Source: an uncultured cyanobacterium (lineage in GTDB: Bacteria > Cyanobacteriota > Cyanobacteriia > PCC-6307 > Cyanobiaceae). From it: a stretch of DNA of 64,000 nucleotides. Under the pieces are notes generated by a model that did no database searches, was not told the DNA's origin, and was given only the letters and a program-made list of their open reading frames with translations. The translations under genes and the position numbers were made by a program. This document shows, piece by piece, positions 1-8,310 of this stretch. How positions within the stretch are numbered: the first letter of the stretch is position 1; each line of letters starts with the position of its first letter. Where the stretch lies: positions 1 through 64,000 of the forward strand of contig CAIOGZ010000048.1 in assembly GCA_903858015.1 (NCBI GenBank). The letters run 5' to 3'.

Positions 1-368
1 AAGCGGCCTACTGCTACGCAGAAGCCTGCGGCTACGGCGTGCTCGCCGATGACGCCCCCTGGATCCACCGTGAAGGCGTGCTCTGGCTCCAAGCCAGCGC
101 CACCGACTTGCTGTTCATCTCCCTGCGCAAAAGCGAAGCCCCCTTCTCCCCCTCCACCCGCTACCGCGACCTGGCCCTCGGCCCCGTCCTGTTCCACTGG
201 GAAAGCCAGAGCACCACCACCACCGCCGCCTCCCGCACCGAACTGTTCGTGTGTCTGGGGTTTGCGTCCTACGCAAGCCACGAAGGCGAGCGGCCGATGG
301 CGATCCGCTGGCGGCTGGAGCGCGAGATCCCGGCGGCGTGGCTGCCGGTGATGGCGTTGGCAGTTTGA
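1..368 (+). CDS. C-terminal end of a DUF3427 (helicase-associated) protein, partial
   Basis: The reading frame is open from base 3 with no start inside the window, so this is the 3' end of a longer gene. The stretch RYRDLALGPVLFHWESQS followed by YASHEGERPMAIRWRLE is the signature of DUF3427, the C-terminal domain of DEAD/DEAH helicase proteins found in restriction- and defence-type loci. Between these two blocks family members normally carry a few dozen residues, including a GQRY and an LLFVRE segment. Here only about ten residues separate them, so an in-frame deletion is likely. The family call rests on motif memory. Whether the rest of the gene is intact lies outside the window. Confidence 0.7.
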   Translation, partial: AAYCYAEACGYGVLADDAPWIHREGVLWLQASATDLLFISLRKSEAPFSPSTRYRDLALGPVLFHWESQSTTTTAASRTELFVCLGFASYASHEGERPMAIRWRLEREIPAAWLPVMALAV

Positions 369-475
369 GCGGGAGGGCAGAGCAGCAGGCCAAGTGGGAC
401 GGCGCCTCATCAACCCTGGCTGCTGAACAACGTCTTGCCACCTAAAATGACGAGATCGCGGTATGGGCTGGTTTC

Positions 476-694
476 ATGAAGGGGGAGCTGACTGCCGTGA
501 TTGAGCCGGCTCCTGGGGGAGGCTTCTGGGCGATCTGCCTGGAGATCCCTGGCGCTAACGGCCAGGGTGAATCCATCGAGGAAGCTAGACAAGATCTGCA
601 GGCAGCGATTGAGCTTCTGCTTGAGGATCGTGAGGCTGAGATCAGTCGCGGACTGCCGCCTGATGCCATGCGCATGCCACTCCAGATCGGATGA
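476..694 (+). CDS. hicB: HicB-family antitoxin
   Basis: This 72-residue protein has the HicB core: an N-terminal strand ending in the glycine-rich GGGFWA, then CLEIPGANGQGES and a helix beginning IEEARQDLQAAIELLLEDR. HicB proteins adopt a partial RNase H fold and neutralise the HicA mRNA interferase. It is a short form with no added DNA-binding domain at the C-terminus. Its stop overlaps the start of the next gene (ATGA), which fits translational coupling with the toxin. Antitoxin-first order is known for hicBA loci. The start is the first ATG in frame. No strong ribosome binding site is visible. Confidence 0.85.
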   Translation: MKGELTAVIEPAPGGGFWAICLEIPGANGQGESIEEARQDLQAAIELLLEDREAEISRGLPPDAMRMPLQIG

Positions 695-869
695 AACGCC
701 GCGATCTGGAGCGGAGGCTTCGCATGGCTGGCTGCCTCCTCAAAAGGGAAGGTGCTTCACATTCCATCTGGATCAATCCAGCCACCGGTGTGAAGGAAGC
801 TGTGCCCAGGCACAACGAAATCAAGGAACCCCGGCCCGAAAGATCCTCGCCAGCCTCGGCGCGCGTTGA
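691..869 (+). pseudogene. hicA: HicA-family mRNA interferase toxin, frameshifted
   Basis: The protein begins MKRRDLERRLRMAGCLLKREGASHSIWINP, the HicA dsRBD-like fold, with the catalytic histidine in GASHSIW. It stays on family track to NEIK at about 825. The usual ending (GT-ARKIL-LG) is then found in a different frame, ending at the TGA at 867-869, while the original frame runs on with unrelated sequence to 942. One extra base between about 820 and 828 would restore a normal 59-60 residue HicA. Either one base has been lost, which would truncate and probably inactivate the toxin, or there is a sequencing error. The upstream hicB looks intact. Confidence 0.8.
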
Positions 870-1001
870 GCCCTCGGCCGACCAGGGTTCAACCAGGCAG
901 CGCCTCACCACGGGCCAAGCAACCGCAGCCGAAGGCTTCTGAGTATCGGTGCGTTCGCCCACGGCCGCAGCCAAAACCAGCCGCTGACAGGTAGCTGGGC
1001 T

Positions 1002-1033
1002 GGCGGGCTGCTTCGATGTTGAGGCAGCCCGCC
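1002..1033. repeat. Perfect 10-bp GC-rich inverted repeat (possible terminator)
   Basis: The arm GGCGGGCTGC at 1002-1011 is exactly complementary to 1024-1033, with a 12-nt loop between them. It sits in the 291-bp spacer between hicA and the convergent cyAbrB gene, where a transcription terminator is expected. No T-tract follows on either strand, so it is not a classical intrinsic terminator. The rest of this spacer holds nothing I recognise. Confidence 0.45.
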
Positions 1034-1160
1034 TGTGCCTGAATCTGCGCAGCCAGGCTGCCGCCGTTCACCATGCCGGCCCGCTTTGCCTAGGGCCCTG
1101 GCAAGCGCGGCCTAGGGCTGCGGCTTCAGGGCGTGGCCCAAGCAAGAGCCAGCAGGCTTT

Positions 1161-1520
1161 TCATTCCTCCTCTTCACCGGCCCCAGCGGGAATCAGGCGG
1201 ATCTGCTTGCGACCCAGCTTGATCTCGAATTCATCGCCGGGCGCCAGACCTAGCTGGGCCGTGTAGGCCTTGCCCACCAGCAGGTTGCCGTTGAATTGCA
1301 CCGTGGCCACGTAGCTGAGTTTGCGGCCTGCTTTGTCGCCACCGCCATCGCCGAGGTTGACGCCCTTGGCCTCCAGCAGCGCTTCATAGAAGGCCGTGAA
1401 ATTCAGGCGTTCGCCCCCATCCTTCTTGGTGCTCACATAGCCGCAGCTGCGCACCAGCTCGGATTTCGAAACATCGCCAAGCTCCTTGACCTTGGCCAGG
1501 AGATCACTTCCGCTCAGCAT
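1161..1520 (-). CDS. Cyanobacterial AbrB-family transcriptional regulator
   Basis: The 119 residues match the cyAbrB family found throughout cyanobacteria. The N-terminal block is KVKELGDVSKSELVRSCGYVS, then LNFTAFYEALLEAKGV, and the C-terminal half carries the AbrB swapped-hairpin DNA-binding segment (about residues 68-112, ending in FEIKLGRKQIRLIP). cyAbrB proteins are abundant DNA-binding regulators linked to carbon and nitrogen balance in cyanobacteria; the role in this strain is inferred. The acidic tail GEEEE is typical. The ATG start is the usual family start. The gene stands alone, convergent with hicBA and separated from recD by a long spacer. Confidence 0.9.
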   Translation of the reverse strand: MLSGSDLLAKVKELGDVSKSELVRSCGYVSTKKDGGERLNFTAFYEALLEAKGVNLGDGGGDKAGRKLSYVATVQFNGNLLVGKAYTAQLGLAPGDEFEIKLGRKQIRLIPAGAGEEEE

Positions 1521-2529
1521 GGTTGGATTGCATCACTACAACCCACCATAGCAACCCATCGGCCAAGAACAAGCCCAGTTCGCTCGCGATACCGCCTGCC
1601 GTGGGCATAGCCGATGCGCTCGATCCTGGCCGCCGGAGCAGATCGGCGCTGGCCGGGGCCCGCCTGGTCTGGTCCTAGGGATTGCAATCGGTTCTTGCTG
1701 TGTTGCCTGCGGCGAGTTGCAAGCCGCGATTTGCGGCGCTGCGGCCAGGGAGGTGGCGGAGCATTACGGCAGGCTGGTGAACCAGCAGCTGCGTTCGATG
1801 CCGCTGGCCTCGTTCCTGGGCTGGTCGGAAAGCTGGGGGGGCTGCCTGGGGCGGCAACGGTGGCGCTGGTGTCCAGCCGGCGATTGTTGGTTGTCGGCCT
1901 GCGATCGCTGCGGACCAACTTCCAGCCAGCCGCTGCTGGCCAGCCATTGCCTATCCCTAGTGGCCTGTCCGTTCAGGCCTGGCTGCTCTCAGCCAGCTAG
2001 ACGCAATTGAATGCACAAGTAGTTGCAAGCCTGCTGACGGCTTTAGGAAGGGTCGGGACAACCCAGGCATTCGCTCCGGCGAGGGCCTAAGACCGATGGC
2101 CAGGCCTTGGTAGCCATCCTCTGCAAGCCATGCCTTGGCAGCCATGCTTTCGTCGCCATGTCTCGCTTGGCAGGGATCTGGAGCTTGCTGCGGGTTCGAC
2201 AACCCCCTGAGGGCTTCAGCAGCCGACATTAGGCAGATGCCCTATCAGTTCAGAGCATCACCCCAGGGCGCCTCGAATTGCCCCGGCTCCCATGGGGCGC
2301 CCAAGCTGGCAAGAGATCTGAACACTGGCTTGCCCCTGACCGGCAAGGGCTACTTGGCCCCTGGGTCGAGCTGGTCGAGGCGCCCTCGTTCTTGATCAGC
2401 CAGCCTGAAGCTTGATGCGCCAGCCCGATGCCCCGGCGTGCTCAACGGCAGCAACCCGGGCTGCGATCCCGCTGCCGCATCAGTGCTGGAACGCCTGCGC
2501 TAACGAACCACTTGCTTGCTTGGCCTTTG

Positions 2530-2625
2530 GACTCACCAGCCTTTGGGTTCAACAGCCTTCCGGCTGAACAGCCTTCTGGCTGAACAGCCTTCTGGCTGAA
2601 CAGCCTTTTGGCTGAACAGCCTTTT
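2530..2625. repeat. 16-bp direct tandem repeat, about six copies
   Basis: Units of 16 bp with consensus GGCTGAACAGCCTTCT run head to tail. The last four (2562-2625) differ only at the last bases (TTCT or TTTT) and the first two (2530-2561) are degenerate. Each unit contains the small inverted motif GGCTG-CAGCC, so the transcript could form several mini-hairpins. It lies just downstream of the recD stop. Confidence 0.9.
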
Positions 2626-2652
2626 GGGCAATCGTTGATTCACTAGCTCCGC

Positions 2653-2676
2653 CAGGCTTGGATCCAGGCTTGGATC
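2653..2676. repeat. 12-bp tandem duplication
   Basis: The unit CAGGCTTGGATC is present twice, back to back and without mismatch, between the 16-bp repeat array and the recD stop codon. Confidence 0.85.
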
Positions 2677-2704
2677 CACTTTTGCCCAGCCACCGGCGCC
2701 TGCT

Positions 2705-4447
2705 TCAACTGCTCGCCGCTGCCCGCGCTGAGCTCGCCGTGATCAGTAGCGCCTGCTGCCGGGCGCGGGTGAGGGCGGTGTAAAGCAGGCGGGGATCCTG
2801 GTGCTCGCCGCCCAGCAGCACGATCAGCTCCGCCGCTTCGCTGCCCTGGGCCTTGTGCACGGTGAGGGCTAGGGCCGGTTCCACGGCGCCGGCTAGCTGG
2901 GCTGGATGCACCCACAGCGGTGTGTCGCCATCACCGAACAGCAGCTGCTGCTCCCCTTCCTCGGGCATCTCCCCGTTGCTCCCTCCTTGCATCCCACCCG
3001 GCATCCCCCCCACCAACACCCCCACATCGCCATTGGCCAGGCCCAGCTCCGGCAGGTTGCGGCAGCAGAGCACGGGCGTGCCCAGCGGCCAGTTCGCTAG
3101 GCCAGCGCTGGCGGCCGGCCCCAGCAGGGCGCGGTGGATCGCCTCCACCCCCCAGCGGCCCCGGCGCAACGGCGAGAGCACCAGCAGCCGGTCGCGCTCG
3201 GCGAGCAGGGCCTGCCACCCCGCTGGCGCTCCCGGCCTGCAGCCCTGCGCCAGGCGGGCCAGGGTCTGGCGGTGCCGCTCCAGGCGTTGCAGCAGCAGTT
3301 CCGGCAGCTGCAGCGGCGAGGCCTGGCGCCAACTCAGGTTGGCGTTGGGGCTGAGGGCTTGCAGGTGCGGCAGCAGGCTGGTGAGCGGATCCTGGCCAGG
3401 CGGGCAGTTGCGCAGCTTGGCGGCCACGGCGGCGATGGCGCCGTCGTTGCGGTAGGTGGTGCTGATCGTCACCAGCGACGGCCCCAGGGCTGCCTGGAGC
3501 CTGGGCCGTTGCAGCTCTAGCAGCAGGGCACCGGGGGCGATCGGCGCCAACTGGGCCGGATCCCCCACCAGCACCAGCCGGGCCGCGGCGGGCAGGGCGT
3601 CCAGCACGGCCGCCATCAGCTCCAGATCCACCATCGACACCTCATCGATGACCAGCAGATCGAGGCCGAGGGGGTGGCGGCGGTTGCGGGCGAAATGCTG
3701 GCCCCGGCTGGCCAGCAGACGGTGCAGGGTGCTGCAGGGATAGCGGCCTGCGGTGGCCAGCCGCAGCCGGCCGGCTGCCTTGCCGGTGGGCGCCGCCAGC
3801 TGGATGCGACTGCTTGGATCCTGGGCCAGTACGGCCTCCAACATGCGGGCCACCGTTGTGGTTTTGCCGGTGCCGGGTCCCCCCTGCAGCAGCACCAGCC
3901 GCTGCCGCAGCACCGCCGCCACGGCCTGGCGTTGTTGGGGATCCAGCCGCTCGCCGGCTGGGGCCTTTGCCGCAGCCCCCTCCCCCATCGCAATCCCGTC
4001 CCCAGCGCCTTGCGGCTGAGGGTCTAAGTGCTGCAGGGCATCCAGCGGCTGCAGGGGATCCAACGGCTGCGCCCGCTCCAGCAACGCCGCCAGCACCGCG
4101 TTGCGGCGCTCATGCCAGCGCCTCCAGCTCAGCATCGTTTCTTCCAGCACCAGGGGGCCGGCAGGGGCTTCGCCGAGGCGGGAGGTTTCCAGGGCTTGGC
4201 GATGGCCATCGGGCCAGGCCTGGGCTGTCACCCCCTCGGGGGGCGGCCCAGCCAGGGGAAGCTCCAGCTCACCCCGTTCCAGGGCGGCCGTCAGCAGCAC
4301 GATCAGCTCCGTGAGCAGCGGGTTGGGCGTTTCCCCCACCAGGCGCGGCAGGGCCTCGCCTAGGGCAACGGCCAGGGCGGGCAGCCAGGCCGGTTGGTCG
4401 CGGCCGCTGCGACCCAGGGGCGACGTGGCCTCAGCGGGGGCGATCAA
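2705..4447 (-). CDS. recD: RecBCD exonuclease V alpha subunit RecD
   Basis: RecD is the 5'-3' helicase of the RecBCD double-strand-break repair complex. Walker A is in LLQGGPGTGKTTTVARML, Walker B in DLLVIDEVSMVD, followed by VLVGDPAQLAPIAPG. The C-terminal helicase motifs are ALTVHKAQGSEA and LLYTALTRARQQ. I place the start at a TTG (4447) whose TTGA overlaps the recB stop by 4 bp, giving 580 residues, a normal size. The frame is open upstream to 4912, but that part is low-complexity Arg/Gly/Pro antisense-like sequence inside recB and has no RecD similarity. It is the last gene of the phosphatase-recC-recB-recD block. The start is the least certain point. Confidence 0.9.
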   Translation of the reverse strand: MIAPAEATSPLGRSGRDQPAWLPALAVALGEALPRLVGETPNPLLTELIVLLTAALERGELELPLAGPPPEGVTAQAWPDGHRQALETSRLGEAPAGPLVLEETMLSWRRWHERRNAVLAALLERAQPLDPLQPLDALQHLDPQPQGAGDGIAMGEGAAAKAPAGERLDPQQRQAVAAVLRQRLVLLQGGPGTGKTTTVARMLEAVLAQDPSSRIQLAAPTGKAAGRLRLATAGRYPCSTLHRLLASRGQHFARNRRHPLGLDLLVIDEVSMVDLELMAAVLDALPAAARLVLVGDPAQLAPIAPGALLLELQRPRLQAALGPSLVTISTTYRNDGAIAAVAAKLRNCPPGQDPLTSLLPHLQALSPNANLSWRQASPLQLPELLLQRLERHRQTLARLAQGCRPGAPAGWQALLAERDRLLVLSPLRRGRWGVEAIHRALLGPAASAGLANWPLGTPVLCCRNLPELGLANGDVGVLVGGMPGGMQGGSNGEMPEEGEQQLLFGDGDTPLWVHPAQLAGAVEPALALTVHKAQGSEAAELIVLLGGEHQDPRLLYTALTRARQQALLITASSARAAASS

Positions 4448-7400
4448 GCGGGCCCCCTGCCACCGAGGGCCGCGTCGAGGGCCAACAGCCTCGCCAGCGG
4501 TGGCTGCTCCACCACCATCCCAGGCACCGCCCCTGGCAGCACCGCCTGGGCGCTGGCCCCCGGCGTGCCGCGCAGGAACACATAGGCGTAGCCGCCCAGG
4601 TGGCGCGCCGGGTCGTAGTGCGGCAGCCGCCAGCCCAGGTAGCGGTGCAGGGCCACCAGATAGAGATGGGCCTGGAGCGGGTAGTGGCTCGCGGCCATCA
4701 GGGTGGCCATGGCGGCCTGGCCGTAGTGGAGCGGGCCGCAGGCCACGGCGTTGCCCTGGCTGTCGCGCTGGCCCAGCCAATTGCTTTTCCAGTCCGCCAC
4801 CCACCAGCGGCCCTCGCCTTCTCTCTCGCCATCGCCCTCGCCAGCTGCCTCTGCGGCTGCCTCGCTTTGCACGCAAAACACCAGATCGATCGAGCCGGTG
4901 AGGAAGCCGCAACTGTCGATCGGCAGCTGGGCTAAGCGCCGGCCGTAGTCGGCGCCGAACAGGCCGCCCGGGTGCGCCTGGAAGGGCGCGGCCAGGTCGC
5001 TGGCGCGCACGCTGCCGAGGCTGAGATCGAAGTTGAGCTCGTGCAAGCGGCGCTCGGGCGCTAGGTCGGCCACCCGCAGGCCCGCCAGGGGGCCGCCGAA
5101 GGGGGTGGTGCGCATCTGCTCGAGGCCCGCCAGCAGCGGCTCCAACGGTTGGTCCTGGAGGCCGGCGCGGCGCAACTCCCGCGCCACTACAGCCCTGGCC
5201 CCGTCGCCAGCGAAGCCGCTGCTCAGTTCAAGGCGCTCGAGCATGCGGTGCAGGCAGTCGCCAGCGGCGGCACCGCGGGGGAACGGCGCCAGGGGCCCCT
5301 GCTCGGGCCAGGCGGGCGCCTGGGGGGCCACCGAAGCGCTGGCTCCAGTTGTGCTGGCCCCAGCTGTGCTGACCCCGGCTTCGCTGCCGGGCCCGAGCTC
5401 CAGGTCGGCGGTATCGGCGGTATCGCGGCCAGCTTCGACGGCCTCCGGCGCCAGTTGGCCATGGCTGGCCTGGGTCCAGCTGGTGTAGCTGCTGCGGCCC
5501 CAGCGGCCCGCCAGGCTGCGCTCGGGCACGGGCCCGGTGGCCAGCGGCCGGGGGTCTTGGTTGTGCTGGGGAGCTCCAACTGGGCTGGGGGCGATGGGAT
5601 CCAGCAGGCGGATCGGCAGCTGCCGCGCCTCGATCTGCTCCTCCAGCCGCTGGCGCCAGCTGGCGGCCGGCGTGGTGCTCACCCAGTCCTCGTCCAGGTC
5701 GGGCAGGGGTTCGCCGGGGAAGAGCCAGCCAAATAGGGGATTGGCCTGCTGCCCCTTGGCCGGTCCCCAGGCCAGCAGCAGCAGCTGACAGGCCCGGGTG
5801 ACGGCCACGTAGGCCAGCCGCTCCCGCTCCCGCTCCTCGGCCAGCCGGTGCTGACGGGCGGCGGCATGGCCCGGCCCCCAGTGGGGATGGAGATGGAGAT
5901 CGAGGTGGGGAGCGCTGGCCCCAGGCGGTTGCCAGCGCCTGCCGATCCGGGCCGGGCCCCGCTGGCCCCCCCCCGCCGATTGCCACAGGTAGGGACAGAT
6001 CACCACGGGATATTCCAGACCCTTGCTGCGGTGAATCGTGACGACCGCCACCGCCCCATCGACCCGATCACTATGGGCTTGGTGCTCCTGGGGCACCTCC
6101 CGATCCTCCGCCAGCCGCAACCGCCGCAACCAGGCGGCGGCGGCGGCCACCCCCAGCTGGTCGGCATGGATCCGTTCCTGCACCAGCTCCGCCGCCTGCT
6201 GCAAATCGGCCAGTTGTCGCCCCCCCACAGCCAGGCGGGCCAGGCTGGGGGCGCCCAGCAGGTCGGCTAGCACCCCCAGCAGGCCCCGGCGGGGCAGTTG
6301 CCGGGCCAGGCCATCGAGCTGGCCCGCCAGCTCCCGCCACCGGCCGCTGGCACTGGCGGCCAGGTCGGCGGCGCTCCAGCCCAGCAGCGGTGAGGCGGCC
6401 AGCAGCCGCAGCCGGTTGGCATCGGCCGGATCGGCCAGGGCATCGAGGAAGCGCTGCAGGGCCGTGGCGGCCGCACTGGCGAAGACATCGGCCTTGCTCA
6501 CCAGCCGGGTGGCGATCCGCCGCTGCTCCAGCGCTTGCCTCAGTTGCTCCGCCTGGTGGTGGCTATTGACCAGCAGGCAGCAGTCTTCGGGCCCAAGCCG
6601 GCGGGCCTGGCCTTCGCTGACCAGGGTGTGGCCAGCCTGCAGTAGTTGCTCTAGGGCCGCGGCAATCCAAGCCGGCAGGCAGGCTTCGAGCTCAGAACGG
6701 CTGGCGGCCGCCGGGCTGCCGCTGGCTGCGCCAGCCGGGGCGAGCCAAAGCAATTCGATCGGGGGCCCCTGGGGCCCGGAACGCCTGGCGCGGGCCTGCA
6801 CCGGCGGCACATCCAGGCCGGAGCGTCGCAGGCCAGGCGCCATCAGCCGATTGAGCCCCTCGATCAGCGCCGCGCTGGAGCGCCGGTTTTCCACCAGGTC
6901 GTAGCGGGCGATGGCCTGGTCGCGCGCCGCCAGGTAGGTGTCGAGGTCGCCACCGCGGAAGCGGTAGATCGCCTGCTTCGGATCCCCCACCACCACCAGC
7001 GGATGCTGACCAGTGCCGAAGGCCCGCCGCAGGATGCGCCACTGGATCGGATCGGTGTCCTGGAATTCATCCACCAGCACGGCGCGGTAACGCTGGGCCA
7101 CCGCCTCCAGGAGCGGACTGGGCTGCTGCTCATCCGCGCCCGGGTCTAAATCCTGCAGCAGCTGCGAGAAGCTGGTCACCCCTCGCCGCTGCCGCCGCCG
7201 CGCCAGTTCGGCCCGGCCCCAGTGGCAGGCATGCAGCAGCACCAGCTCGGCCGGCCCCTCCACCAGGTTGGCGATCGCCGCCAGCAACGGCTCCTGGGGC
7301 AGCCGCAGCGGCCGCTGCTCGCCTTCGGCGCGGCGGGCTACCCGGCTGATCTCACCGGGATGGAAATAGCCCCGCAGCCACTTCTGCAAACGCACCGCCT

Positions 7401-8310
7401 CGTAGTCACCCTCCTCGGGCTGGAGGCTGAGCCAGCGATCGAGCTCCGCGGCCCGGTTGGTGCGGAAGCTGGGTTTGTAATCGCCGCTGTCCTGCAGGCC
7501 GGCGGCCCGCCAGGCGGCCGCCTCGGCCAGCAGGTCGTTCTGCAGATCCCCTCCCCGCGCCTGCCATTGCTCCCGAAACTGTTGCCAGCGCCCTTGCCAG
7601 AGCTGCGGCAGCCGTTCCGGCAGGCTCGCCGCCGCTGCTAACTCTGCCGGTAGGGGATCGAGTTCCAGGGCCGGATCGCCATCCAGTTGGGCCAGCAACT
7701 GCTCCAGCAGCTGGGGGGAGAGCTGGGCGGCCTGCAGGCCCGCCAGCAGATGCAGGGGCAGGGGTAGGAGCTGCTGCTGCCAGTAGTCGTGGACCACCTC
7801 GGCCAGCACCGTTTCACCCTGCTCCTCAAGCCGCAGCTCCGGCGGTCGGCCGGCTTCGAGGGCCTGGCGCTGGAGGCTGCGGCGGCAGAAGCCGTGGATC
7901 GTGGTGATGTCGGCGCTGTCGAGTTCTTCCAGGGCCAGCAGCAACTGGCCCCGCAGCGCATCGATCGGGGCTGTTGGCTGGCCCTCGGCTGGCGCCGCGC
8001 CGTCCGCTTGGGCGTTGCTGCCCAAGCAGCTGGCTAGCCACTGCTGCAGCACCGGATCCGGGGCCGCCAGGCCAGGGGTTTCCAAGCAGGTGAGGGCCTG
8101 TTGCAGCCGCCGGCCGATCCGGTCGGCCAGCTCGGCGGCGGCAGCTTCGGTGTAGGTCACCACCAATAGCTGCCGCAGCGGCCAACCCTGCTCCGCCACC
8201 AGCCGCAGCACCAGGTGGGCTAGGGCGAAGGTCTTGCCGGTGCCGGCGCTGGCTTCCAGCAGCCGCAGGCCGGGGCTGAGCGGAAAGCTGTTGGCCTCGA
8301 AGCGGTTCAT
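4444..8310 (-). CDS. recB: RecBCD exonuclease V beta subunit RecB
   Basis: This 1288-residue UvrD-type 3'-5' helicase fused to a nuclease has all the main motifs. Walker A is EASAGTGKTFALAHL near the N-terminus, then VVTYTEAAAAELADRI, HGFCRRSLQRQA, the Walker B VLVDEFQDTDPIQWR, VVGDPKQAIYRFRGGD, VVTIHRSKGLEYPVV and LAYVAVTRA. The C-terminal RecB nuclease is recognisable by GDCLHRML, an aspartate in GSIDLVF and the catalytic DWKSN block. The ATG at 8310 overlaps the recC stop (ATGA) and begins MNRFEANSFPLSPG. The frame is open further upstream to 8991, but that portion is a shadow of recC. RecB acts with RecC and RecD at broken DNA ends. Confidence 0.95.
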   Translation of the reverse strand: MNRFEANSFPLSPGLRLLEASAGTGKTFALAHLVLRLVAEQGWPLRQLLVVTYTEAAAAELADRIGRRLQQALTCLETPGLAAPDPVLQQWLASCLGSNAQADGAAPAEGQPTAPIDALRGQLLLALEELDSADITTIHGFCRRSLQRQALEAGRPPELRLEEQGETVLAEVVHDYWQQQLLPLPLHLLAGLQAAQLSPQLLEQLLAQLDGDPALELDPLPAELAAAASLPERLPQLWQGRWQQFREQWQARGGDLQNDLLAEAAAWRAAGLQDSGDYKPSFRTNRAAELDRWLSLQPEEGDYEAVRLQKWLRGYFHPGEISRVARRAEGEQRPLRLPQEPLLAAIANLVEGPAELVLLHACHWGRAELARRRQRRGVTSFSQLLQDLDPGADEQQPSPLLEAVAQRYRAVLVDEFQDTDPIQWRILRRAFGTGQHPLVVVGDPKQAIYRFRGGDLDTYLAARDQAIARYDLVENRRSSAALIEGLNRLMAPGLRRSGLDVPPVQARARRSGPQGPPIELLWLAPAGAASGSPAAASRSELEACLPAWIAAALEQLLQAGHTLVSEGQARRLGPEDCCLLVNSHHQAEQLRQALEQRRIATRLVSKADVFASAAATALQRFLDALADPADANRLRLLAASPLLGWSAADLAASASGRWRELAGQLDGLARQLPRRGLLGVLADLLGAPSLARLAVGGRQLADLQQAAELVQERIHADQLGVAAAAAWLRRLRLAEDREVPQEHQAHSDRVDGAVAVVTIHRSKGLEYPVVICPYLWQSAGGGQRGPARIGRRWQPPGASAPHLDLHLHPHWGPGHAAARQHRLAEERERERLAYVAVTRACQLLLLAWGPAKGQQANPLFGWLFPGEPLPDLDEDWVSTTPAASWRQRLEEQIEARQLPIRLLDPIAPSPVGAPQHNQDPRPLATGPVPERSLAGRWGRSSYTSWTQASHGQLAPEAVEAGRDTADTADLELGPGSEAGVSTAGASTTGASASVAPQAPAWPEQGPLAPFPRGAAAGDCLHRMLERLELSSGFAGDGARAVVARELRRAGLQDQPLEPLLAGLEQMRTTPFGGPLAGLRVADLAPERRLHELNFDLSLGSVRASDLAAPFQAHPGGLFGADYGRRLAQLPIDSCGFLTGSIDLVFCVQSEAAAEAAGEGDGEREGEGRWWVADWKSNWLGQRDSQGNAVACGPLHYGQAAMATLMAASHYPLQAHLYLVALHRYLGWRLPHYDPARHLGGYAYVFLRGTPGASAQAVLPGAVPGMVVEQPPLARLLALDAALGGRGPA

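Larger units (their letters stand above)
1521..2704. other. Gene-poor spacer between cyAbrB and recD
   Basis: About 1.2 kb with no open frame that resembles a known protein. The reading frames here have shadow-like composition. It contains a HIP1 palindrome (GCGATCGC, 1901-1908), a 16-bp tandem repeat (2530-2625) and a 12-bp tandem duplication (2653-2676). An open stretch on the plus strand around 1700-1900 has a protein-like run (EVAEHYGRLVNQQLRS) that could be a remnant, but I cannot assign a family. I found no tRNA or other RNA I can defend. Confidence 0.5.

Noticed and set aside
1901..1908. HIP1 palindromes (also at 7271, 22138, 45152 and 61948)
   Set aside because: These are a normal genome-wide feature of many cyanobacteria and do not mark a special element here.
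2185..2210. tRNA-like GGTTCGA motif in the spacer
   Set aside because: The T-loop-like string is not flanked by a proper T-stem and no acceptor, D or anticodon arm could be drawn.
4448..4912. Upstream extension of recD to 4912
   Set aside because: The extra 155 residues are Arg/Gly/Pro-rich shadow of recB and do not resemble RecD. The TTG overlapping the recB stop is a better start.
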